Source: Theobroma cacao
Taxonomy: Eukaryota > Streptophyta > Magnoliopsida > Malvales > Malvaceae
Direction of reading: 5' to 3'
Length of the DNA: 64,000 nucleotides
Assembly (NCBI RefSeq): GCF_000208745.1
Contig: NC_030855.1
Span: 11,744,299-11,808,298 of the forward strand
Position numbers and translations under genes: made by a program. Of the stretch, positions 1 to 12,279 are shown piece by piece. The notes below the pieces were generated by a model. It was not told where the DNA came from. It worked only from the letters and a program-made list of their open reading frames with translations, and did not search any database. Numbering within the stretch: position 1 is the stretch's first letter; every line of letters begins with the position of its first letter.

Positions 1-886
1 TTAAAAATCTATCTAAATCATCATCAAATTCTCTCTCCTAGGGTTTGATCAGCAAGATACCCATCATGAAATCATGTGATTCAACCATGGAAAATGCAAA
101 AGAATGCATGGGAAAGGTAGATCACAAGTCAAAATCAAGAAATTTTACCTTTGATTGCTTGATTACTTGAAATCCACCAATTTTCTCTTGAATTTTCACT
201 CTAGGGTTTTGTTCTTCTTTTCTTCCTTTGTTCCTCTCTGGCCGGGCATATGAATGAGAAATGGGCTGATTTTGTGCTAATTTATGAGGAAAATAATAAA
301 GAATTAAAAGCTTGACACTGGTCACTTTACCATTGGTCGATTTTTAAATTCTTAACTATTAAGCTTTCTTTCTGCACCACATAAAATCCTTCAATTATCC
401 ATGATAATATTGGGTAAAATCCATGTGCTGGACAAGTGTTGGGTGTGTAAAATTATAATTTTGCCCTTGGGGTGGCAAAATGACTATTTTGCCCTTTATG
501 CTCGGAATATGCCGAAATTAAAATTCTTCACTTCTTAAACTCAAATTATACTCCAAATGATCAATCTTAGCCAAAAATTTCATCCAACGCTCACATCTTA
601 ACCTCGGGTGGCAAAATGACCATTTTACCCCTAGGTCATGAAAATTCCAATTTGACTGCAAATCGGTCCTCGAACTCCGAATCACCATTTTAAGTCATTT
701 TAGGGTTTGAAAATTCTCAATTTCATCTTAAAATCTCTATTTGGACTAGTTCGAGGCTTAATTTAACTTAATTGTACCATTTGGTACATTACCGTCCTTT
801 AACGATTTTTGAGGTCCCCAAGTAAGCAAACATGCATTCTTATGTAAGAATGGCATAATACACATATTGTAGAGTAGGGCTTGACA
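1..886 (-). mobile_element. LTR fragment, family A (copy A3), cut by window edge
   Basis: Reverse complement of the first ~886 bp of the family-A LTR seen at 4680 and 14544. On the minus strand it starts TGTCAAGCC at 886 and includes the TATAAATT-like stretch and the gccggcc-like block near 240. The right flank 887-891 (agtaa) should be one TSD copy; the other lies outside the window. Whether this is a solo LTR or one end of a full element cannot be told. Confidence 0.85.
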
Positions 887-1161
887 AGTAATTTCAGTAA
901 AAATGTATTAAGATGTGAGTTAATTGAAGATGGCTTCATGATAAGATGAAAAATAGAAATTTGAGTAAGGATTAATTGATTGAAGTGCTACCCGTATACG
1001 TATGTAATTAAATATATTGAGTTGGTATTATTGCTAGGAAGTGAAAAGGCAAGGTTAGAGTATTGTGGTGGCGTGCTAGAGTAAATAACGAACGATCGGC
1101 CAGTGAAAATAGTTAGAGACACCTCCGAACAAATAGCAACTTAATATCTCATTGTTACAAG

Positions 1162-2027
1162 GTGAGTGAACTTGCATTTCAAAATTGCTTCGGGAAATAT
1201 AATTGTATTTGGATGAAACATTTGAATGATTTTATCCAACTTTTCTTTAAAAATGTGTGTCGAGGAATAAGCCCTTAATAAAATGTTTTGATGTTGTGAA
1301 AATGTGAAATGTGCAAAAGGATGAATCCATGTGCTCTTTTATTATGTTGGTATGTATATACATGAATATATGTTGTGCATTGATGAATAATGTTGTGTGA
1401 TGATGATGACTCAGCTATGTGCGAGTAGGGAGTGCGTAAAAGCCGATGATGACCCGACTATGTGCGAGTAGGGAGTGCGCATAAGCCGATGATGACCCAG
1501 CTATGTGCGAGTAGAGAGTGCACATGAGTTGATGATGATGACCCGGCTATGTGTGAGTAGGGAGTGCGCATAAGTCGATGATGACCTACCTATGTGCGAG
1601 TATAGAGTGCACGTGAGCTGATGAAGATGACCAGGTTATGTGCGAGTAGGGAGTGTACATGACGATGAATGAAGTGGGTGTGGTGTACGTGTTTATATAT
1701 GTTCATATAGGTATATGTGATAGAAAATTTATGATTATAATATGTGATTGAAATGAATAATGAGAAACATTCTATTTATACTGCCTTGCTTGGATAATTG
1801 CTGGAAATTTCCTTTCTTTCCAATTTCATGCTAAATATGGTTCTTTCATCAGTAAAAGATTTTACAACTAAGGGTTTAATGGAGGGATTTTAATAAGAAC
1901 TTGAACTAAATGGTATTGTTTTCAAATGAGTGCATTATGTTTTCTAAACCATTCCTTGTCATTGCTTGTTCCCTTTCTATGTTCACTCGCTGAGTTTGTA
2001 CTCACGTTTTCAAAATTTATGTTTTAG
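1162..2027 (+). other. Predicted LTR intron, element D
   Basis: Donor AAG|GTGAGTGA at 1162 and acceptor GTTTTAG|GT ending at 2027, 866 bp apart. About 45 bp before the acceptor is the block ctcgctgagtttgtactcac, which recurs at the same place in other LTR families of the window. Splicing is inferred; only the signals are seen. Confidence 0.4.
1399..1664 (+). repeat. Minisatellite in D LTR, ~43-46 bp x 6
   Basis: Six imperfect tandem units, each with gatgatgac, ctatgtgcgagta and gagtgcgcat segments. The same unit in inverted orientation (cagctcatgtgcactccc) occurs in both C-element LTRs, so the repeat is an old property of this LTR lineage. It lies inside the predicted LTR intron. Confidence 0.9.
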
Positions 2028-2417
2028 GTTTCTTGAGTCAAAGGTTGTTGGATCCTAAGACGAGGTGTTCCTCCCTATCCATTGCTCGGTAGGTTTACCA
2101 TGACATTAAATGTTATCAACCGCGTCCAGAGTCACTCCGCTAACGGTCAAGTTCTAATTAAGTGTATATGAATACTTGTTGTGAAATGATGAGATTTATT
2201 TGTCAAACTATATATGTGTATTATGGTTGATGATGCCATTCTGATGCATAGTTGGGGTTTATGAATTGTTTTGAAAGGAACTATATTTGAATGCTACAAA
2301 TTTTGAATTTTAAATGAGTATGGATTAATGTATAAGATTCTATAAAGAGGCTTGCTTGGGCTTAGTGGGCTAAGCCCATTGGGCCCTTGCGCAGATCATG
2401 GCCCAAAAAGAGAAGTT

Positions 2418-3866
2418 AAGTTTTGCATTAATTTGATTCATGGCACGGAACCAATATCTGAAGTTCCTTATCGAATGGCATGAGCAGAAATGCGAATACT
2501 GCAAGTACGATTGTAAGAGTTAGGGGAGAAGGGATTTATTCGTCCAAGTACTTTGCCTTGGGGAGCTCCAGTATTATTTGTAAAGAAAAAGGATGGAAGT
2601 CTGAGGTTATTTGTGGATGATCAAAAGTTGAATAGTGTGACCATTAAGAATAAATACCCACTTCCCAAGATCGATGATTTATGCAATCAACTATAAGGAG
2701 TGCGATATTTCTCGAAAATTGATTTATGCTCTTGGTATCATCAGTTAAGAATTCAGGAAAAGGATATACCAAAAACTGCATTTCGTACGAGGTACGGGCA
2801 TTTTGAGTTTCTGGTGATGTCCTTTGGTTTAACTAGTACTGCCACCGCTTTTATGGATTTAATGAATAGAGTATTTTGAGCCTATTTCGACAGATTTGTA
2901 GTGGTGTTTATTGATGATATCCTGGTGTATTCTCAAAGTTCCAAAGAGCATGCACAACATTTACGAATGGTTTTGCAGACGCTTCGAGAACATGAATTGT
3001 ATGCAAAGTTCTCTAAGTGTGCTTTTTGGTTAAAGAGTGTTAGCTTTCTCGGACATGTAATATCGAAGGAAGGGATTAGTGTGGATCCGTAAAAGATTAC
3101 GTTGATTCAAACTTGGTTAAGATCGAGTACGGTTATCAAGGTTCGGAGTTTTGTTAGACTAGTCGGGTATTATCGTTGATTTATGTAGGGTTTCTCGAAA
3201 ATCGTAGCACCATTGACTAAGTTGACGCGAAAAGGAGCTAAGTTTGAATGGACTGATGAGTGTGAAGATAGTTTCTTAAGGCTAAAAGAGTGTTTGATTT
3301 CGACACTAGTCTTAAGTTTACTAAGTGGCCCAGGAGGTTATGTTGTGTATTGTGATGCATCAAGAGTTGGATTGGGATGTGTGTTGATGCAAAATGGAAG
3401 AGTTATTGCATATGCTTCAAGGCAACTCAAGAGGCACGAGCAAAATTATCCAACCCATGATTTGGAGATGGCAGCGATAGTATTTGCCTTAAAGATTTGG
3501 CGTCATTATTTATATGGAGAAAGCTTTGAAATATATACTGACCACAAGAGTTTAAAGTATATATTTTAGCAACGTGATCTTAACTTAAGGCAATGTCGAT
3601 GGATGGAATTACTCATGGATTATGATTGTACCATTCAATATCACCCTAGTAAGGCAAATGTGGTAGCTGATGCTTTGAGTCGAAAGTCTATGAGGAGTTT
3701 GGCACATTTGTCTATAGAATGAAGAAGTATAGTACGTGGATGGCAAAGCTTAGGCAGTATGGGGATCAAGATTGATATTGGTGGGCCTAGTGCCCTTATA
3801 TCTCATTTTCGAGTACGACCAATGATCTTGGACCAAATTCACAGTGCTCAAGATCAAGATGAATTC
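2418..3866 (+). pseudogene. Ty3/gypsy pol fragment of element D: reverse transcriptase and RNase H
   Basis: Decayed coding sequence readable with several stops and frame changes. In order: an RT N-terminal segment (TEPISEVPYRMA near 2450), [17 protein letters not shown] near 2555, [20 protein letters not shown] near 2770, and the RT catalytic FIDDILVYS at about 2907-2933 (the gypsy version of YxDD). RNase H follows with CDAS near 3352, the DLE helix ([15 protein letters not shown]) near 3460 and [11 protein letters not shown] near 3537. Then come the DALSRK tether and spacer. In-frame stops interrupt at several places, for example 3092, 3179-3188 and 3569. Coding stops at DQDEF where element E begins at 3867, and the integrase part is not in the window. 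Gag and protease are missing upstream. It is non-functional; the family is clear, the clade is only probably Del/Tekay-like. Confidence 0.9.
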
Positions 3867-4679
3867 TGTTAGTTAAAATTCTATTACGCAAGTATACGTA
3901 TCGAATAGATAGTATATTAGCAAGCAGAGTACTGATCCCACAGAGAATTGATCTAAAATTTTACTAAGCACTAAAATTAGAACAAATTAATCTTATCCAA
4001 ACACTCAAAATTAATTGATTAACTAAAAGTAATTAACCAAAATTTAATTTAAAAAGAAAAATCAAAGTAATAACAACGTGAGTAAATATCAAATCAAATA
4101 AGCCTAGGATTATAATATCTCTCACACTTCATCTAAGTCTTACTTCTCTTCCTTAACTTATTTCAATAGGTTGAATTGCTAACCTAGAGTCCTAAATTAT
4201 TTATAAGGGTCTCCCGACTAATCTTATAAAAATATCTAGTTTAACCAAACCATTATATCCCTATGTGAATTGAAATTAAAATAGACTCATTAAGTTCAGG
4301 CTCTATTCTGGCTATATATGGCCTATAGGTATATCCCTATCTTATACGCAAATCAATTAATATGATCATATGCTATCCCAATTCTAGTCTACTCTAAACT
4401 TCATTTCCCAAGTTTGTTTAGGTTCCTAAAAATTTAATTGGTGATTAGGCAATTAAAGCATTAAGAACAAATTGGAATAAGCAATTCAAATCCCATTAAA
4501 GATAAGTAAGAAAAAGATTAAAAATTTAGATTACATGTGAGTTCAATTGCAATCCTAGAAAAATAGTTTAGTTCATAATATCTAAAAAAAACTTCATCCA
4601 AAAAAAATTAGCCATTCATCCAAGTCAAAGAAAATAAGAAAAACACAAAAAGTAGAGAGAGAAAACTAATAGTTGAAGC
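3867..4679 (-). mobile_element. LTR of element E, 3' part (continues at 17531)
   Basis: Minus-strand LTR whose end (GAATTTTAACTAACA on the minus strand) meets the D pol reading frame exactly at 3867. It is interrupted by A1 after 4679 and resumes at 17531, giving ~1.48 kb in total with TGATGAGT...TAACA ends. The stretch at 3890-3945 (gtatacgtatcg, then gatcccacagag) is of a kind often seen in LTRs of plant Tat/Athila/Ogre-type gypsy elements, from memory. No coding sequence of E is recognisable. Confidence 0.6.
4675..4679. repeat. TSD GAAGC, left copy for A1
   Basis: GAAGC directly before the A1 LTR start at 4680. It matches GAAGC at 17526-17530 perfectly. Confidence 0.9.
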
Positions 4680-5280
4680 TATCAAGCTCGACTCTACAAT
4701 ATGTTTATTATGTCATTCTTACATAAGAATGCATGTTTGATTACTTGCATACCTCGAAAATCGTTAAAGGGCGGCAATATACCAAATGGTACAATTAAGT
4801 TGAATTAAGCCTCGAACTAGTCCAAATAAAGATTTTAAGATAAAATTGAGAATTTTAAAACCCCAGAATGACTTAAAATGGTGATTCAGAGGTCGAGTAC
4901 TGATTTGGAGTCAAATTGGAATTTTCATGATCTAAGGGCAAAATGGTCATTTTACCACCCGATGTTAAAATTGGAATGTGGGAAGAAGTTTTTGATTAAC
5001 ATTGACTATTTAGAACATAATTTGAGTTTGAGAAGTAAAAAATTTTAATTTCGGTATTTTTCGAGCATAAAGAGTAAAATAGTCATTTTGCCACCCCAAG
5101 GGCAAAATTGTAATTTTACACCACCCAACACTTGTCCAGCACATGGATTTTACCCAATATTATCATGGATAATTGAAGGATTTTATGTGGTGGAGATAGA
5201 AAGCTTAATAGTTAAGAATTTAAAAATGGACCAATGGTAAGGTGACAAGTGTCAAGCTTTTATTTCTTTATTATTTTCCT

Positions 5281-5290
5281 TATAAATTAG
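5281..5290 (+). promoter_or_regulatory. Candidate TATA box of A1 5' LTR
   Basis: TATAAATTAG about 602 bp into the LTR, after a pyrimidine stretch. It is conserved at the same place in the 3' LTR (15145-15154) and nearly so in A2 and A3. Transcription would start roughly 30 bp downstream. This is sequence resemblance only. Confidence 0.4.
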
Positions 5291-6177
5291 CACAAAATCA
5301 GCCCATTTCTCATTCTTATGGCCGGCCATAGCAACAACAAAGGAAGAAAAGAAGAACAAAAACCCTAGAGTGAAAATTCAAGAGAAAATTGGTAGATTTC
5401 AAGTAATCAAGCAATCAAAGGTAAAATTTCTTGATTTTGACTTGTGATCTACCTTTCCCATGCATTCTTTTGCATTTTCCATGGTTGCATCATATGATTT
5501 CGTGATGGGTATCTTGCTGATCAAACCCTAGGAGAGAGAATTTGATGATGATTTAAATAGATTTTTAAGATATATGGATGTTTTTAGTTGTTTATGGTGT
5601 TAAGTGTAAGAATTAAGCTTGAAATTCACATATTCCTCATGAGTTCATCATAGGCCAAATCTTCCTTGTAGAGTGTTGATGGTGGATTTGATTTTATTTC
5701 AAGTGAATTGGTTAGGAAATGATGAATTATGGTGAGAAAATCAAGTAAGAAAAATCATAGTGTTGATGCACCCACCATGGCCGAAATTCTCAAGAGAAAA
5801 TGTGAAGATGATTTTACTAAATTTTATGCTATTTGACTTGTGTTTGATGGTTTGGAGAATTGGAAGAAAAATGGAGTTGATTAGTGTTGAATTGGACATA
5901 TTGGCCAATTCATTGGGTGATAGATCAAATTAGGCCAATACCGTTTTATTTAGGTACATAATTGAAATTGTGTAGAATACCGTGTTTAGACGATAATCCG
6001 AACAATTTGCATTCCATTTCATGCATTAGTAAAGAGCCTGAAATAGATTTTATAATGGTATGACACAGTATATTGAATTATGTGTCGTGTATTGTATATA
6101 GGTGGTGAGCTCTCTAACAAGGGTAAAGACGTTGCGTCAGAGGACTGAGAATAGGAGTATTTTAAACTCCTGACATT

Positions 6178-7049
6178 GTGAGTAACCTTATTATCGTCTT
6201 AATTATCTAAAGTATGTTTTTATCCAATTTTGTAATTTCATGAAAAATGAGTTTAAATAGTAAATCTTTATGTTTTATAAACAAAATGAGTTTAAATGAA
6301 ATGATTTTATAAATTGTCTTGAAATTGAATGATGGCTTGGAAAATAGAGTAATTGGAGACCACTTAATTGTGTTGTAAATTTTTGGTTCTAATTGATTGG
6401 CTTATGGCAATATTGGCATGAATGGTTGAATTTCTAAATGTGTTGAAAATATATGAACTATTGATTTGCGTTGAGAGGCTGTAAAATAAGATAATTGCCA
6501 TGTCATGCTATTGCAAATTTTATTGTATGGTGGGTTTAGCTTGCTGCAGTGGGCGGGTTTCTGTGGACCAGCTTATTAGAGGGGCATGGTAAAACCCTTC
6601 ATATTTTACCTCGGTTGGAGAGGCGTGTAGGGTAACTCCCGAGGTACAATTTTAGAGTTCACTTCATGCCAAACCACCACATGAGGGTGAACTCAGCCAA
6701 CGCCAAGGAATGACTATGTTTTCAAATAAAAACATGATTTATGCGTACATAACTTTTTAATAGCCTTGGTGGATTCGGTTTGGGATAGCCCTCGGCCAAG
6801 GTATCCCTGACAACTGAGTATGAGAATAATTTTGGCACAAGCCAAGTTTTTAAGAAATTTATAAGCCATTTGATTACTCGATTTTTACAAATTGATTTTA
6901 TATGGTTGAAATGAGTTGAAAGGTGATGAATTTTAGTATAATGGTCTATTTTATCTGTCTCCATTTACTCAACTTTAGATATTTTGGATGATGTTTGTTT
7001 ACTCACTGGGATTATATAATCTCACCAACCTCCTTTCCACCCCTTTCAG
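6178..7049 (+). other. Predicted LTR intron, A1 5' LTR
   Basis: Donor GTGAGTAA at 6178 and acceptor CCCCTTTCAG|GC ending at 7049 (872 bp), with a strong pyrimidine tract at 7030-7046 and the ctcactgggattatataatctcacc block before it. Exon bases before the donor are ATT, a weak match to the AG usually found there. Confidence 0.4.
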
Positions 7050-7131
7050 GCTTAGGATAGTCGGTAGATAGCTCATTTCATCGAGAGCTACCATTGGATT
7101 TGCATCCCCCAAAAACTGTAGGTTTACCGTT

Positions 7132-10054
7132 TGTCATGACCCGGAACCTCCTTTGGGCCCATGACAACGGCACGACATCCTGATTGATACTCATTACCCG
7201 AAATACCAATCGAAACTCCGCAAGGCTTTCATATCAGTTTTAAACAATTTTCAGTCGTTTTCGGCTCAAGTAAATCAAAAGACAAAAATATAGCATTTTT
7301 ATATAAAACAATATTTATAGAAACACGTGTAAGTAATTTTTTGTAACTTAGAAGTAAAATAAATTCATACATACAATAATTTACAAAGTTATAATGTATA
7401 ATAAATAAATTCATACATACAATAATTTACAAAGTTATAATGTACAATAATAATTAGAACGACAAGTGACCCATAAATACACCAAGTGTTGGTGATAGTA
7501 ACCTACTGTTTGTGTGATAGAGGGGTCAACTGGAATCCTTGACAAAATCGGGTATCTACAAGCTACCATAGGCCTGAAATATTTGGAAAGGAGGTGGGTG
7601 AGATTTTGCAATCCCAATGAGTAAACAGACATTATCATAAATATCTAAAGGCGAGTAAAATGGAGGCAAGTTTAAACAAAAAATTACAAACCATTTCATA
7701 AGGTTTTCAATTTTTTTCTTAAATCATAAAATATTTGTAATTTACCAAAACAGTTATTAAGGCTTATAACTTTTATTAAAAACAAGGCTCAAGCCAAAAC
7801 TAGTCCTTGGGGATACCTTGGCCGAGGCATCTAACCGAGTCCGCCAAGGTTTTTAAGATATTTACATGTTAAACACATGTTAGTTTTGAAAATAAGCCGT
7901 TCCTTGGCGTTGGCCGAATTACACATTCACGTGGGGGTTCAACGTGAAGTGAGCTCTAACACTACCCTGGGAGTTACCCTCATCGCCTCTACAACCAGAG
8001 TAACTATATAACCGGGTTTACCGTGCCCCTCCAATAGGCAGTCCATGAAAACCCGTCACTGCAGTGATTAAACCCATCAATTTTAATAAAATTTCGACAA
8101 TATAACGTGGCCTTTATTTATTTACCCAGCCTGCATAGTAAAAGACAGCTTACATAAATTCCCAATGCAATTATAACATATAGCCACATATACTCATATA
8201 TCATAAGCCATTCATAGGAAAATATATTATTCAAAATAGTTAGCAGCCTCCAATTACTCAATTTCATAATCAACACAATATATTTTTATTTGTCACATTT
8301 ATTTCTAAAACATAAAAAAATCTCATTTTAATCTCATTTTCGTTTCATAAAATCCATGAAGAGCATTTAAAAATAAACTCTAGATACTTTACAATAATAA
8401 TAAGTTTACTCACCGTTTGTACAAACTAAATGCTTCCTAGGTGCCCCGATCACTATTCGTCGGGTATGACTTCCTTGCCTTTATCGGAAGGCTTTCCTCC
8501 TAGACACATTGCAAAAATTTCACAATTTACCACATTGATGCTAGATCACTATGTAATTGACTTAAATCCTATACTAATGCATGGTATGAAATGCAATAGT
8601 CTAAAACGGCTTAAACGCGGTATTAACCTATTTTTTGGCACTTTACCTGATAAATTGCTAACGCGCTCTATTTTAGCTCTAAATTGTCACATTTTCTCTC
8701 CAACATTTCTAACCATTAAATATCAGCCAATAATCCTTTAAAATCACCAAAATCAGTTCACTTTTCTCCTTGGAAAATTCGGCCAAAAATGGGACATTAA
8801 CTAGGTAAATTTTCCACTCTGTTTTTCTTCACATTTAACCATTTTTCATCATTTTCTCTTCATTTCTCTTAGAATAAAAATCAGTTCTTCATCATTGTGC
8901 ATCATTGAAGATTCAGCCAAGGGTGGGTATTGTGAAAATTTCATGCTTTCTTGCTCAATTTGATTTCTATACACATTTAACTAACTAAAACTACCAATTT
9001 AACTAAAAATCAAAACCTAAAAATTTCAAAATCCTCCCCCTTGAAATTCGTCCAGCCCTTGATATCACTTTTTGATCTCTCTCCTCAAGCATGCTAAATG
9101 GAAACAAAGGCATAAGAAAGGTAGAAATCAAGCTAAAGTCGAAAAATCTTATCGTTAGACGCGTAAACAGACGAAAAACGCGATTTTCCCTTTGAATTTT
9201 CTACTATTCCTTTGGTTTTTCTCTTTTCTTCCTTTCCTCTCTATTTTCTCTCTTGTTCTCTCCTTATGGCCGGCCATCACTTAATATGGGGTTTAAATGG
9301 GCTGACTTTTCATTAAAATAATATTAAATCATTAAAAAGTGCCATGTGTCACTTTCCCATTGGCCCGTTTTTAAAATTTCATCCATTTGTTCCCAAATTT
9401 TCACCATACACTTGTCCCACATATCCATAGCTTAGATAAAATTCTCAGACTTATCCAAAGTCTAGGTGGAGTAATATTTGAAATTTACACTTTTGCCCCC
9501 GTAAAAGTGAAAAATTACATTTTTGCCCCAAAAACTGAAAAATTGCCCATAGACATATTTTTCATCCCTTATACTCATACCATTCTCCAATTTGTCAAAT
9601 TTGATCTAAATTCTCTCAAAATCTCAAATTTTGTCCGCGAGTGGTAAAATTACGATTTTGCTCCTGCACTCCAAAAATCGCCAGAATTAAACTTTTTCAC
9701 TTCCTATCATTAAATTATACTCCAAATAGTTAATCTTGGTCAAAAATTTCACTCCATGATCAAATCATTATGTTAGGTGGCAAAATGACAATTTTGCCCC
9801 TAAACATCAAAATTTCTAATTTTTCCCCAAATAAATCCTCGAACTTCGAACAATCATTTTTAGTCATTCCTAGACTGTAAAATGTTAAATTTCATCCTAC
9901 GATTCCTATTTGAACTAGTTCGAGGTTAAATCAACTCAAGTGTACCGTTAGGTACAATACCGAGTTTCGTCTATTCTAGGAACTTTCCTAGCATAATAAC
10001 ATGCTACTCAGTGCATGTATGTCATGACATGTGTTTACACGGTCGGGTTTTACA
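7132..10054 (-). mobile_element. H: solo LTR of an A/B-related family
   Basis: A 2,923-bp minus-strand LTR bounded TGTAAAACC (at 10054) and GGTCATGACA (at 7132), with TSD CCGTT (7127-7131) and TCGTT (10055-10059), one mismatch. A1 LTR sequence continues directly on both sides. Its second half (7132-8413) is homologous to the A and B LTRs, including the block of cytosine-rich sequence near 7890-8060. Its first half is distinct but distantly like A. No internal region is present, so it is a recombination product. The ORFs inside have no recognisable content. Confidence 0.88.
7574..8413 (-). other. Predicted LTR intron, solo LTR H
   Basis: On the minus strand, donor CG|GTGAGTAA at 8413 and acceptor ATTTCAG|GCC ending at 7574 (840 bp). 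Both signals remain intact although the rest of H has diverged considerably from A and B. Confidence 0.4.
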
Positions 10055-10589
10055 TCGTTTTTGATACTTTTGGTCGTTCGTTGGCCCATGTGTCACTGTA
10101 AATTAAATCTTATGCTTTGGTTATTTGTATTATAGTATGTATGAAATTATTTAGCTTTTACGCTGTAAAAATTATTTATCGGTAACTCTATAAATATTAT
10201 TTTATAAAAAAATAAAATATTTTATTGTATATTTTTATTATATTCAAATAGGTATAGTTTCACTTTAAATGAATGTTTTAAACATCTAAACTTATTTTTG
10301 ATTACGAAATATGTATTTTGTACTCGCATATTACATTTTTAGATGGTTTCGAAATTTTTGGAGAAAATGATCAAAATATCCCTGTGAGACGAAAATTATT
10401 TTTTATTGTTTTGATTTGAAAATAACTTATAATCTTTTAAAACATGATTTTAGTAACTAATACTCACAAGGGAAGCGAGAAAACTGATGTTAAGCCTTGC
10501 AAGGTTTCGATTGGCATTCTGGGTAATGAATGTCTATCAAGACATCACGACGGTTGTCAAGGGCTCGAGAGGAGTACCGGGTCGTGATA

Positions 10590-10760
10590 ATTAAAGTGGT
10601 ATCAGAGCTTTTGGTTTTAAAGATCAGAGCACAGAGTTTTTGGTTTTAAAGTTATTTTAAAAATTTACAGTGTCAGTGTGGCCTTGAGTTAAGTTAGGTT
10701 AAACTGAACAGAATGCATGTATTTGCATGTAAAGCCTAAGGTTGTTTAAACTTGCCTTAT
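10590..10760 (+). promoter_or_regulatory. A1 untranslated leader with PBS at 10597-10608
   Basis: TGGTATCAGAGC, complementary to the 3' end of plant initiator tRNA-Met, begins 8 nt after the LTR end. The following ~150 bp (ttttggttttaaagatc, then acagtgtcagtgtggc and aagttaagttaggtta) is nearly the same in B2 at 53105-53240 and in B1 on the minus strand. The ORFs that follow it differ. That is expected if it holds the packaging or dimerisation signal; this role is inferred. Confidence 0.8.
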
Positions 10761-10778
10761 TCATTCTTATAGATTTTC

Positions 10779-11619
10779 ATGTCTTCTCGACGTGAACACC
10801 CACCTCTCACTAGATCGGTTGAGAGAGGAAGAGGTCGTTCTCAACATCATCAGCTAGAGCCTATAGAGGGGGAATCGGCTCCATCTACTATTCAGGCAGC
10901 ACCTACTACTGAGCAGATTGAGACTCCTCCACATCCTCCACCTTCTCCGCCACTTACTAGTATTTCCTACCATGCCTCATGAGGCAATTCAGGCATTGGC
11001 AGCCTTCTTTACTGCTATTGCTAGCCAAGCTCAAGCTGGTCAAGCTCTTCCTACAGTTCCTCCAGCTGCTCCTTCAGTACCACCATCCCCACCTTCAGTT
11101 CCACCGCCAGTACAAGATGTATCTATTTTTAAGAAGTTGAAGAAGGCTAGGCAACATGGTTGCATTTCTTGTATGGGTGAGTCAGACGCAACCGTAACTA
11201 AAGAGGTGGTGCGAATGGCTTTTAGAGCTGAGAAGCTTGTGAATGAAAATAGGAAAATGCGAGTTGAGTTAGCAAAAAAGAGAAATTTGAGTGTATCTTC
11301 TACTCAGCCACCAAAAAAGAGCAAAGACTCATCTGTTTCAGGAAGTACTACTACTGTTTCGGTAACATCTTCTCGACCTCCATTTTCACAGACACAGCAG
11401 AGGCTTCTGAGATTTAACAGATCTGTGATGACTATTTTTGGGAAGAATTCTATAGGTTCTGATAGATGTAAAAATTGTAGGAGATATCATGTCGGGCCGT
11501 GTAGAGGGCCTGTACAATGTTTTTATTGTGATCAGTCGGGTCACATTAGGAGAGATTGCCCACAGTTAGGACGGGCTATGGTAGCTGCTCCATCTCCACC
11601 AGTTCGTACGGATATGTAG
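10779..11619 (+). pseudogene. Truncated gag-like gene of A1 with zinc knuckle
   Basis: Starts MSSRREHPPLTRS at 10779 and needs one frameshift near 10960-10985 to join the longer frame that ends at 11619 (stop 11617-11619). The order is: a Pro/Ser/Gln-rich N-terminus; IFKKLKKARQ; MGESDAT; KEVVRMAFRAEKL (the usual end of the gag capsid region); a basic Lys/Arg stretch; CKNCRRYHVGPC; and a CCHC knuckle CFYCDQSGHIRRDC. In intact plant gypsy gags of this type the MGESDAT and EVVRMAFRAEKL segments are separated by roughly 200 residues of capsid core. Here they nearly touch and the frame stays open, so the core has been deleted in frame. What remains would be an RNA-binding, nucleocapsid-like protein. 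No pol follows. The comparison with intact gags is from memory. Confidence 0.75.
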
Positions 11620-12279
11620 ATGAGAGATTCATCTGGATTACAACTGAGACAGGGATGATTTTGACATACCACCAATAGTAGATTAAATATGTTGAAATTA
11701 GTGTTCTAATAAAGTACATATGATAGAAAGCTAGTTTTGTAAATTGTAGTTTCCATGATCATGAAACTCTTGAACCAATAATAAGATAAGCATAAGATGT
11801 TGATTCAGGTGGATTAATTTCATGATGATTTTAAGTTGAAGTGATTGGACTATATGAGTTGTAAGATAAAGAAGACCAGTAGTTGTGAATACTAAAGAAT
11901 TGTGGAACACTAGAAAACAACGAATAATTATGTGTGTGGTGCCATACGTATATGGTGAAGTCACTATACAATATTGAAAGAGTATTCTCAAGTGGGATTT
12001 ATTGACTGATGATAAGTGGTGTGCAATCTGAGATACATATAGCTATGAATAAATTTGAAGATTTTTGCTTAAGCAAACTCGTACTAAATGTTATGGTAAA
12101 GATATATGAATGTTAGTGGCAAAATAAATACGTTAAATCAAAGTTCTGATCGTGCACTTGTGATAGAAAGTTAGTCTTGCTAATTGTGGTTTAGACTCAG
12201 AGGGAAGCCACACGATTGTGAATAATTGAGGTAGTAGCTTTAAAGGTTCAAGAGTTTCCAGGATAAAGTGAATTCAAAT
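11620..12279 (+). other. A1-specific internal sequence, nothing recognised
   Basis: AT-rich (gttttgtaaattg, aatatgttgaaa), many stops in all frames, no retroviral domain. The phrase gatagaaag(c/t)tagt...taattgtggttt occurs twice (near 11724 and 12162), suggesting an old internal duplication. I see no relation to the matching part of the B elements. Confidence 0.5.

Larger units (their letters stand above)
892..2417 (+). mobile_element. LTR remnant of gypsy element D
   Basis: Plus-strand LTR related to the C-element LTRs (18890-21452, 41913-44554, both minus). They share the GTGAGTGAACTTGCAT block near 1162, the ~43-bp minisatellite, the CTCGCTGAGTTTGTACTCAC block near 1986, and a 3' end with gcttgcttgggc and catggccc near 2345-2405. 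The LTR start is missing, probably because A3 inserted into it. The final bases, PBS, leader, gag and protease are also missing: RT begins immediately after catggcccaaaa. This is a deletion derivative rather than an intact element. Confidence 0.75.
4680..10589 (+). mobile_element. A1 5' LTR, interrupted by solo LTR H
   Basis: LTR sequence occupies 4680-7131 and 10055-10589 and aligns along its whole length with 14544-17525. The gap is solo LTR H. Its first half (to about 6177) is A-specific; the second half from GTGAGTAACC at 6178 is shared with the B LTRs and H. Confidence 0.9.

Noticed and set aside
8430..9647. Two plus-strand frames within solo LTR H as host genes
   Set aside because: They lie antisense in an LTR and have no recognisable domain.
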